A stretch of DNA of 64,000 nucleotides, from NCBI RefSeq assembly GCF_026210795.1, contig NC_089431.1, positions 3,658,001 through 3,722,000 of the forward strand, in the 5' to 3' direction. The translations under genes and the position numbers were made by a program. Below, piece after piece: positions 23,569-32,928 of this stretch. Below the pieces are notes generated by a model, which made no database searches, was not told where the DNA came from, and saw nothing but the letters and a program-made list of their open reading frames with translations. This DNA is from Rhizophagus irregularis (taxonomy: Eukaryota > Glomeromycota > Glomeromycetes > Glomerales > Glomeraceae). How positions within the stretch are numbered: the stretch's first letter is position 1; each line of letters starts with the position of its first letter.

Positions 23569-25206
23569 TTAAAGTAAATTGTTAATATTATTAGTAAAAT
23601 TAACCATACAGAAAGCAAATTGATATACTAAACGAGTACCTAGATTGAGATTAGTGAAATCTATTGCTTCTATGGATTCTAGAAAATAAAAAACAATTGT
23701 ATATTAAAAGTATTTCATTACCTGAATATTCTACATCAGCTTTGTTATCAATAGCATTTTTTGGTTCTGGAAGATTTTTAAAGTCTAAAAGTCTACTCGT
23801 GTAAATTGCTTGAGGATTTGTAGTATATGAAAGAGTAGTACCGTTATATGGTAATGAAGTAGAAGTAAACTTTTTATTAATTCTTTTTGCTTCTTTGACT
23901 TGCTTATTGATTTCACTATCATCACTATTATCATCATCATCACTATCATCATCATCATCGCTATCATCACTATCATCTAATTCATCATCTAAATTATCTA
24001 CTAACTTATATAACTCTTGTGCTTTAGGTCGTTTTAAAGGATCAGCATCCCAACATTGTTTAATTATGTCCAAAATTAGTTGTGGAATTTTATAATTAGA
24101 TTTTGGCCTAAGCCCTTGACAAATGCTAATAGCTAAGATTTTATCATGAGCAATATCATGATAAGGAGGAAGCCCTGTACAGACTTCATATGCAATAATT
24201 CCAAATGCATAAATATCACTTTCTTGAGTATATTCTCTTCCTCTTAAAACTTCAGGTGCTACATAAGGTAATACTCCGTATACTTTATTTTCATATTCAT
24301 TTTGAGAAGATTTTACATTTGCTGGTTGGCATAATCCTAAATCAGTAATAATAGTATAATTACCATCTTTTAACATATTACCACAATGAACATCATGATG
24401 AATTAATCCTTTTTCATGAATAGAATTGAGGCCATCTGCAATATTTTTTAAATCATTCAACTTATCTTTGAATTAAATGTATTATTTAAATATTGTCTTA
24501 AACTACCATCTTTTACATATTCTATTACCATCATGAAATTATTAGATTCTGGATCTTTGGTAATGCCAAAACATTCAGCTACACAGTGTGAAACAATCTT
24601 ATTATATGATTCAATCTACATAATAATAATAAATAATAGTAAGTTTAACATTTATAATGGAATAGTAGTTTACAAATAAGTAACCTACTTCTTTTAAAAA
24701 TTCGGATGTAATATCCTGAGAATTATGTAAGCATTTAAAACAACTTGAAAATTTTCACTATCCTCAATCCAATATTTGTTTCTATTCCATTGATTATTTA
24801 CAGAATCCCATTTATTTATACATCCATCCTTCCAAATTGCTTTATAAATAGTTCCAAATCCTCCTTTAGCCAAATATTCAACATTTTCAAATCTATCATA
24901 TTCAATCCACTCTAAAATTTCACTAGATATTTTAGCTTTAAGTTGTGATTTTTGAATAAATTTATCAACTTTATCATTTCCACTAGTCCAATTTTTGAAA
25001 TTTTGTTGAAATTTACATTGAAACCAATAATTGGTAATTTGAGGCTGCTTACATTCTTTGCATAAACCATTCTGTTTATAACATTCTTTTAATTCATTAT
25101 CTAATATTAGCTTATCAATTAACAATATTTGTTCATCTGTTAATCTCCAATAGTTAAAATCTTTTATTTGCTCAATTACATCATCACTGAGCTTAAATTC
25201 TTCCAT
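23569..25206 (-). pseudogene. Protein kinase (TKL-like) with two 1-bp frameshifts
   Basis: ATG at 25204-25206. Exons are 25206-24689, 24615-23722 and 23678-23569 (TAA), with introns of 73 and 43 bp. The N-terminal region has a Cys-rich segment (CYKQNGLCKECKQP). The kinase domain has glycine loop AKGGFGTIYKAIW, catalytic loop LIHHDVHCGNML (His-His-Asp in place of HRD), ITDLGLC in place of DFG, YVAPEVLRGREYT, and QCWDADPLKRP. Single A losses break the frame near 24735 (VVL-NAY where paralogues have VVLKCLHNSQ) and near 24461 (before KLNDLKNIADGL). Both fall in A runs, so assembly error is possible. An Asp/Ser tract of 22 residues follows the C-lobe. A non-LTR element sits about 45 bp upstream of the ATG, separating the gene from its original promoter. 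Confidence 0.8.
23915..23990. repeat. (TCA)n microsatellite encoding an Asp/Ser tract
   Basis: An imperfect TCATCA/TCATCATCA run inside the last large exon of the kinase gene; on the minus strand it encodes LDDSDDSDDDDDSDDDD-like sequence. It is length-variable in principle and absent from the other kinase copies in the window. Confidence 0.8.
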
Positions 25207-25251
25207 ATTAGATTACTGGTCAATTTATGTAGAAGAGGATTAGTTTTTTTT

Positions 25252-27525
25252 TTTTTTTTTTTTCCACTCGCGTAAACGTGAAACTCCTTTATTAAATTTG
25301 TAAAAAGCGCACCATTTACAAAAGCAACCTCAAAGAATCACATTGAAGTAACCAGTGCAAGCACTGATTCAACCTCTCCATACCGGGCGCTTCGGCCTAC
25401 CGCTCGGTCAACCCACGATCCCCTTTAAATACTACACAACTACAAGAAAAACTATCTACCTATAAGTTATATTTACCTATATACACTATACAATGTCTAT
25501 ATTAAGTGAAACTACTTCTTTTTAACTAATCTACATCTACCTCCTCTATCTCGTCCGTGACTACCTGGTTTTCCTCCTCTTTTGTTATTTGATTCTGTAC
25601 TTACCACCACTTGATCTTCTTCATCTTCATCACTATCACTTTCTATTCCTTCTTCCTCCATTACACGGTCATCTTGTTTCTTTCTTAAGCGTTTCCGTTG
25701 TTCTACTTCTTCTTTTGCTTCTTTTAATACCTTCTTGTAAGTATCAATCATCCCATCGAGTCGCTTTACATATTCTGGAGTAAAAATCTTTTCTTTCTTT
25801 TTTTCCTTTTTTTCACCTAGCCTCTTGCTACATGTTTCATTTATTGATTCATACTCGTGCATTTCTAATGGTGATACCTGTTTAATATTTTCGTTGGATT
25901 TCGTTTCTTGCTCTTTTTCATTTTCAATCTTATCCAAGATTTTTTGATTTTCGTTCACTTTGTTTTGAGCTTCATCCACTTTCTTTTGTAACGTATCACG
26001 TTCCGCCCTTCCTTCTTCCATCTTCTTTTTTCTTTCTTTTAAATCCGTAACTAGCCCAGCATATCCGTATCTACATCGTTCAATCCACTTTTCATCATCT
26101 TTTTCTTCATGTGACAACTCTTTATTTATTTCTTCTCTTAAATCCAATACTATGTCTACAACTTTCTCTGGCGAAGCGTAATCTTTTATTGAAGTCGACG
26201 TGATATTTTGTGGAACTTCATCTAACAAATTTTTCCTATATTTATTTACTACGTCGATCACCTCATCTGTACTAACGTTATCTATAATTGTTGACGTGGC
26301 CACGGTTTGTTTTTTTGTTGCAGGCTGTGCTTTTCCATTATTTCATGGTGTAGTGCTGACCAAATCACTACGTGAGCCCCTTATTGGGAGGTCTACCGGT
26401 TGATTGCCCAAACCCTTACCATGAATAATCCAAGTATCGTCTCCTCTTTTATCTAAAGCCTTAGCTGCGTCCAATTGATCTTTGTCTTTAAAGTATGCAA
26501 GGAATACTAACTTTTTTCCAAAACGCGCCATTTTGCCGTACTCAAAAGAGTAATTTTTTCTAGCTACGTCTTGATAATAACTTGAACGAATTATTTTGTA
26601 TGCCTTCCACTTACATTTTTCTTTTATAGATTTAACTGTACTTTGTCCTGGAAACCAACGAACTTGCATCGCGGTTTGTCTCTTTTCACTATTTCCAAAT
26701 AAAAGTTGTACCTTCCATGTTTCTCTAACAAACTCACTTTCGTATTCCTCAAATAAGTTGATTTCAGCTCTTACCGATTGGTATTTGTAGTGCTTTTTAA
26801 TCCTTATTCTATGGACATTTCCTATATTTTTAATGGCTGAAATAACTTCACTTTCACTATACCGCGCTAGTATATCGTAAAACATTATGTCACGTGATGT
26901 TGCACATACGCCCCTTGAATTTTTTATGATCGGCTGTTGATCGACCGGTTCAGGTAGTATGATTTCCTTAACATCTTTTTTACCATGTTCTTTCTTTTTT
27001 GCATTTTTTCTTTGTTCGTTCTGACTATTGATTGGTTCTTTAAACTTACTATCATTTACTCTTTTTGGTACTTCTTCATGTGGCTGATTTTTTTGCTGCG
27101 CCTGGCGCAGCCATGAACGAAGCTGACATTTTCGTTCCCTATCCTTTTAACGTTATTATCATATTCTTTATATGCATATCTCAAGCAACCTCGTAATAGT
27201 ATTTCCACTGTTTCTCCTCTTATTCCCGTAGTTTCACTTATTTCGGTTAAAACTTTGTGTGTCCGTAGTGTTCTGAAGAAAATTTTATCAAGCTTGTTTT
27301 GTAACTTTTCTGACGAGCTGGTTTTTGCATTTTTGAAATTTTTCTTCACCAAAGTGCTGACTTCTTTTAGTATTTTTTCGTCGAACTCATCCTGGTGTAG
27401 GTATGACTCCATTTCCTTTACTTTTTGACAGTATTTTTATTAGAAAATGAAGTAATTTTTATATTTTTCTTCCCGTGAATTTTTTGGTCTGAATGATCGC
27501 CAGAGAGAGTTCTCCTAAATGGATC
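25252..27525 (-). mobile_element. Second ORF1-only non-LTR element, inserted at kinase 5' end
   Basis: A direct repeat agaggattag plus T run lies at 25234-25251 and 27526-27543. The minus-strand 3' end has a poly(A) tail (T run ending at 25262). The element holds one long ORF1-like region (27412-25512), about 250 bp of 3' UTR and the tail; no reverse transcriptase is present in 2.3 kb. The 3' UTR contains a GC-rich stem-like stretch (gaccgagcggtaggccgaag) followed by ggtatggagaggttg, resembling the 3' UTR of the element at 13871-15881. The two belong to one family of apparently non-autonomous elements. Confidence 0.85.
25512..27412 (-). pseudogene. ORF1-like protein of non-LTR element, frameshift and TGA
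   Basis: ATG at 27410-27412 opens an N-terminal helical domain (MESYLHQDEFDEKILKE). A 1-bp lesion near 27130 separates it from its continuation (RSWLRQAQQKNQPHEEV), which runs into an RRM-like segment from FYDILARYSESEVISAIKNI through KLVFLAYFKDKDQLDAAKAL. After STTP a TGA (26343-26345) interrupts the frame. Beyond it the same frame continues NNGKAQPATKK into a long coiled coil (KERKKKMEEGRAERDTLQKK) and a Gly/Arg/Lys tail (RGGKPGSHGRDRGGR). The parts are those of an RNA-binding ORF1 protein, but ordered differently from the element at 13871. Neither lesion is in the coiled coil. Confidence 0.65.
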
Positions 27526-27690
27526 AGAGGATTAGTTTTTTTTAAAAAAAAAAAATTTACGCTTTTATATGTTGCACTGCAGTGATCAACAAATTTTAAA
27601 TCAGCTGATGATCACAAAATAAAATATTGTTACACAAAAAGCAAACTACAAGTGATAATTATATTTTATAAAATTTTTAATCTAGCAATT

Positions 27691-28090
27691 ATTATTGCTG
27701 TTTTCTAATTACTGTGATCTAGCATTATTTAATAAAAAAAAAATTTTTTGAGAAAATATGTGAAAATAAAAATTTTATTGCATTTTCAAATAAAGGAGGT
27801 ATAATTATAAGCTGAAAATTACAATTTTAAAAAAAAATTTTCAATTTTTAAATAAGTTTACTTATAAGTAACTTTTTAAATTTTGTGTAACAAATCGTTT
27901 TTTAAAAAGTTATTTATAAGCAAACTTATTTAAAGATTGAAAATTTTTTCTTAAAATTATAATTTTAGCTTATAATCATACCTCCTTTATTTGAAAACGC
28001 AATAAAATTTTTATTTTCACATGTTTTCTCAAAAATTTTTTTTTTTTATTAAATAATAATAGATCACAGTAATTAGAAAACAGCAATAAT
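27691..28090. repeat. Near-perfect 190-bp inverted repeat (foldback hairpin)
   Basis: The left arm 27691-27880 starts attattgctgttttctaat; the right arm 27898-28090 ends with its reverse complement, attagaaaacagcaataat. Arms match almost base for base, including an internal aataaaggaggtataat, and are separated by about 17 bp (ttttgtgtaacaaatcg). No ORF. The structure fits a foldback transposon or MITE; a transcript across it would form long double-stranded RNA. Confidence 0.9.
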
Positions 28091-28749
28091 ACACTCTGTT
28101 ATTGATAGTGGTATTCTTTTATGATTATATTATTGTGATCCAACTAAAAGTTATTTAATCATTAAATAAATGGAAGTATATAATTCAATTATTTAATCTT
28201 TAAAGCAAGTAATTGGGAAATTTCAACAGTTGATAAAAAAATTGTAATGAAACCAGAAAATTAAAATTTTATTTTAACATCTTTTTATATAACATAAACT
28301 TTTATTGATAAATGATTTGTTTCTTCTTTTAGTGCTTCCAAAAAAAATATATTATTTAAACTTTTTTTGAGTTTTTGGCTAATGACATAAATGTTTCTAA
28401 AATATAGTAACTCAATAAATTTAGTGCTCAAATATTGTGAATAAAACAAAAATAAATTTATTTCTAATAAATAAAATTTTAAAATATCATAATTTGCTTA
28501 GATAAAGATAAATAAATAATATAATTAAAATTTATTCCAAAAGTAATAAAACATATATTAAAAAATTTCTTGCAATTATGATGTAGCGGCATGTTCAAAG
28601 TATAGAATTCTAAGGAGGGACACAACAAAGAATATTAAAGGATTAAATAAATTGAAATTTGAACGAAGTTGTAGTTGTGGCGCAGAATATTACTGTTAAT
28701 AACTGAAGTAACGTTCGTGTATTAAGATTTTCACGATATAATAATTATA
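28091..28749. other. Intergenic, kinase 3'-flank duplicate
   Basis: No gene. About 28320-28665 is a diverged copy of 22690-23330, the downstream region of the kinase gene at 23569-25206. Confidence 0.55.
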
Positions 28750-29457
28750 CAAACCTCTTCAAACTTTGATTTGCACTTTCGGCATTTTCTAATTTTTTAA
28801 GCACTACTTTTATAATTGAATTTTGTATTCCAAATTTTTCAACTCTTTTTAATTGTTTTTTTCCAGAATCCCATTCATCATATCTTCCATTAACCCAATC
28901 TGATATATAAATTTCAGAAAATCTACCTTTCGTTTAATACTTTCGTTGAATATTTAATATTTTATAAATTACAATATGGTTCCATTCAACTACCATATTT
29001 GGAATAAGTGTTTCCAATTGACATTTCTGTATTAATTCGTAATCCACAAGTCAACTGCAAATGATCTGCAGAAAATGGGAATCTGGCGTGGCGTCAAATA
29101 AAAGTAAAAAATTATGTGAAAAATTATTGCAGAAAAACAAATCATTTGAAACTTTGGGATAAATATTATGTATTAAAATATGTTGGTGTTGAATGGATTC
29201 ACATAAAGAGCATAATTTAAGGAATGAAAATCGGGCATCAGAAAAAAATACTAATGATCGACACAAATTTTCACCGAAATCAATATATGAATTTTTTTGC
29301 AGTAGACTCACGGATCACGAATTAAATTTATCAATCTTCTTTTATAATTTCGAATACAATATTCACAATATAATGTTTCTAAACACTCATGGTTACAGTT
29401 TTCACAAATTCTTTTTATTCCTGAATTATAAATAACTTTATCTCGATCATAAGACAT
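28750..29457 (-). pseudogene. Kinase N-terminal relic
   Basis: ATG at 29455-29457 opens MSYDRDKVIYNSGIKRICEN with paired cysteines (CENCNHEC, LYCEYCIRNY), then stops after about 53 codons at NLIRDP. Further on, fragments in other frames read VDYELIQKCQLETLIPNMVV and the glycine-loop region KGRFSEIYISDWVNGRYDEW to VVLKKLENAESANQSLKR, where a GTTTGT donor-like site ends the homology. The C-lobe is absent. Roughly 240 bp between 29060 and 29310 do not match the kinase and may be an insertion. This is a paralogue of the 23569-25206 kinase locus, reduced to its 5' end. Confidence 0.7.
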
Positions 29458-30204
29458 AGTTAATTTTTTACTGCATAAGTTTTTTAATCATTTGTAAGAA
29501 TCTTATCAGCAAGAATTGTTTGTTTGTAAAATTCAAAATGTTTGTGTATATCATTGTAAATATTAGTATCTGTTAATGTTGTTGCTCTATTAATTGTTGC
29601 AGCAATTAACATAGATCAAAGAGTGGACATAATGTAATCAATAAGTAAGAAAGAAATAATTATTTTAAGTTCGTTACTCCGAGATAAATTAGTAAAATTC
29701 AAATTGTTGATCAAAACTTCATGTGCCCACATAAATTTGTGATCTTGAGGCATAGTATTTTACGCCTCATAACCAAAAAAAGAAAAATATTACTACCATT
29801 TATTGCCCGCACGTAATATAACAATAAAAAAAACTCAATTTAAATGAATAATACGGGAAGTTGCAGAGTTCGGTTGACTAAAATGAGTGGAATACAGTGC
29901 TGTTACACCAGCAGTACACTTTACTCAATAGTACGTACATAATTGTCGCTTTGTAAGGATAAAAAACATAATAGTAACTAATTTTCTTATCTTTTGGCAT
30001 GCGTTTTGATCAACACGAATATTTTTACCGCTACTTATTTTCGCCAATCAATATGATACTTAAGTAGGTAAATAAGAATTGATATAACTAAAATTTTTTA
30101 TATTATTAAAATATCATAAAAAAAAATGTTTCAAAGAAAAATTGAAATAAAAAATAATTCAAATTCGAAAAATAATTATTAATCACATCATTGTTTTAAT
30201 TGTT
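29458..30204. other. Intergenic
   Basis: AT-rich DNA between the kinase relic (its upstream side) and the 3' end of BTB gene A. No feature recognised. Confidence 0.5.
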
Positions 30205-31940
30205 TTACCATTTCTGCGATTTTTTTTTCTTTTTTGTATTATTACCGTTCATCTTGTCATAAAAAATATATTAAGTTAATATAAATTCTAAATTAAATTA
30301 ACAAACACATTATGAAATTAATAGATACCGTTTCCGTATTCCATCTAGGAATGTATCCATTATAATTGCCCCGGTAGGTATCGTTCGTGGGTTCTTCCCA
30401 TGTATTGTTCACAGGTTTTTTCCATGTATTCTTTATTGGTTTTTCAATACTCCATGAACTAAGCTTTATGGAAATAAATTTGAATCATAATTTTAAAATA
30501 GTATAGGTTTATTTTAATGATAGAATTTCACTTAATAAATACCTTTTCTTCATCGAGATCTTCAATCTGAGAAGTAAACTTTAAGTGATGAAAAAAAAAA
30601 AGAATTCATATGAATTCAAACTATTAAATAAACATAGATTAATTACTTGAAAAATTTTTTATTTGGTACGTTTACCTTTTTTGAATATATAAAAATATGT
30701 ATATATAAAAAATAGTAAGCAATTTATAATTTTAAAAACTTGACGTAAAGTATATCTCAAAAAAAAAAAAAAAATTGATACCCTTCTTCCCTGTCTATGG
30801 TTGCGTTTACCAAATTTATTGTAATTTGGATTGTAATTTGGATTCTTAGGTAATGGCTGTATCCGGGTAATTAAAGGATCAACTACTTCTTTAGTATCTT
30901 GTTTTTGAGAATTAGTATTGGTAACCGTATATCCTGGATAAGTAGTAGTAGAAGGAATAGGGGGAGTAGGGTCCGAAGGATAAGTCTTTTCAGACATTTG
31001 TGGCCTTGATTTATAATTTAATTTGTCATGTAAACTTAATAAATCCATATATAAATCCTCGGGTAGAACTTCCTTGTAAGGTAATACTTTATCTGAAAAT
31101 TCTTTAGAAGTTAAACTATAGAATCTAATAAAAGGGATACAATTTCGTAAAGTATTCTTTAAAGAACTAAAATCATCTTTTGAATAATTAGAGGAATCTG
31201 AAAAAAGTTCTGGATTTTGTGTAAGACCCCATTTAAGAACGTTTTCCCATATTTGAATTTCATTCATTTGGAGATTATGACCTTGAATAAGCGAGATCAA
31301 AATTTTTTCTGGAATTGAAGTAAAATCTAATGACTTAAATATTTTATGTGGAGCTTCGTACATTAAATCTGTGCAATACCCCTGAAGTTCTAAGAAAGAA
31401 TCATTATCAAAACTTGTTTGATATATCAAATTAAAATTCTGTTCCGTCCAATTTGTTTTGTTTTTAATCAAAAAAGATTGTAAATAAATAACCAATTCTT
31501 GAAGATTTAATTCATTGGCGGCAATTAAAAGTTTAACTATATCTAAATTATTATAATCTTTCAAAAATAATTTCCCTCCATAAATATATCTAAAAAAAAA
31601 AGATAAAAAAATTATTCACGATTTAAAATAAGATATTTCAAGTTAATTTTTTTTTAAAATTTCATACTATTTTTTACCTTAATATTATTTGAAAAATTTC
31701 CGGTAAAATATTTGGTAATTTAATTTGTATCATAAAAGTTTCATCAATTTTCTTTTTATTTTTTGCCAAAATTCTTCGTAAATAAGATGAACGATAATTT
31801 AAGATAACCATATGTGCACGAAATATTCTTATGTTATTATCGTTTCCAACTTCAATAGCAATATCACAATATTCTTCATCATTATCTAAAATTTCAAGTA
31901 AATTTTGTGATAATTTTTGTGATAAATTATTATTATTCAT
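30205..31940 (-). CDS. BTB-BACK protein A with Pro-rich hinge and Trp-containing tail
   Basis: I read five exons: 31940-31678, 31589-30782, 30566-30543 (24-bp microexon), 30463-30329 and 30252-30205, all joining in frame to about 425 aa. Exon 1 gives the BTB domain (EYCDIAIEVGNDNNIRIFRA). Exon 2 completes BTB (YIYGGKLFLKDY) and contains BACK (WENVLKWGLTQNPE, CIPFIRFYSLTSKEFS). A Pro/Thr-rich segment (DPTPPIPSTTTYPGYTV) and basic KRNHRQGRR follow. The last exons encode IEDLDEEK, then LSSWSIEKPIKNTWKKPVNN with four further Trp or Tyr residues, and finally a Lys-rich end (NTKKKKKSQKW). Likely role, from the family: dimerising CUL3 adaptor; substrate unknown. No TLDc domain. A GGAAAAATATTTTCC palindrome lies 162-176 bp upstream of the ATG. 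Confidence 0.75.
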
Positions 31941-32928
31941 TTTTTTTTTTTGAAAAATGTATACCGTATATATATTATATATATATAATGGTTATTCTCA
32001 AAAGGATGGAACCTTAATATATATGAATTTTAAATAATTTTGATCTTCAACAATTACATTTATTTCTTTTGGCTAAGTAATTGTTTTGTTAATCAGGAAT
32101 CGGAAAAATATTTTCCCGTATTTGTTCAAATTACAGGATTTTTTATTCAGGTTAAAAAAAGAATAGTTGCAATTATATTGCACACGCCACGAATTACCAA
32201 TATAAAAAAAGACAATAATATTTTTCTCATAAGGCAAATATTGTGCACATTTATAATCTATTTTTTTGAATATTCTTTAAAATAACGTTATAGATACGAC
32301 AAGGCAGATTTAGAAATAAAAACCTTTGATCTCACTTATCCGAAGTAATCTTCAAATTAATTCGAATTTGGGAAACATTTGTTCTCAAAAAGATAATTTC
32401 GAATAATGTGCTCATTTTATTTAAGTTTATAATTGTTTAATTATTAATTTTCAGAGATATAATTATGTCGCAAATATAATACCATATGAATTTATTGATG
32501 TCTACGAATATTAACTTATTTTCCATACCATTATACAGTAAAAATAATTGTTTATTTCTTATAATATCTTTTTTTTCTAAATAAAAAAAAAAAATTACAT
32601 TTTAATGACAGTAAAATCAGTACTTGTCAATAATAAGATTCTTTTCTCTAGCACTCTTCGGCATTATATTAATTTAATTTTTTAATACTGAAAGTACAAA
32701 TAATTGAATTTAGAAATGGGTCGCATTTCAAAACAAGCTTGTCATTTAAATAATCACTTGAAATTTTACTATTTATACTATATAAGAGCGATATGATTTT
32801 TATGTAACAATCTGATCACTCGAAGTCAAATCAGCACACAAGAAATTAAGTTTAAGATTGTTTTGGGTAAATAAGAATTGGAAAATTTAGAATAAAAAAA
32901 ACACTTGAAAAATTTTTCATTAATTACG
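31941..32928. other. Intergenic A-B, duplicated upstream of gene C
   Basis: About 990 bp separating gene A's start from gene B's stop. Nearly the whole segment recurs between genes C and D (38088-39907), interrupted there by an 800-bp transposon. It holds an (AT)-rich tract near 31966-31990 and the GGAAAA/TTTTCC palindrome. Short plus-strand frames here and in the copy are not conserved and are not genes. Confidence 0.7.
32102..32116. promoter_or_regulatory. Conserved upstream palindrome, gene A
   Basis: GGAAAAATATTTTCC, 162-176 bp upstream of gene A's ATG. The same inverted GGAAAA/TTTTCC arrangement occurs upstream of genes B, C, D, E and F. Function inferred from position and recurrence only. 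Confidence 0.45.

Noticed and set aside
29051-29311. 86-codon minus-strand frame between kinase relic fragments
   Set aside because: No recognisable motif; it sits inside a pseudogene and is probably inserted or decayed sequence. Kept only as part of the relic.
31590-31677. Possibility that BTB exon 1 and exon 2 are separate genes
   Set aside because: In every copy the BTB fold is split at the same point (ILR / YIYGG) with consistent GT and AG sites and phase, so it is one spliced gene.
32040-32285. Plus-strand frame upstream of gene A and its counterpart at 37960-38184
   Set aside because: Lies in duplicated intergenic DNA, but the two copies do not preserve the same reading frame.
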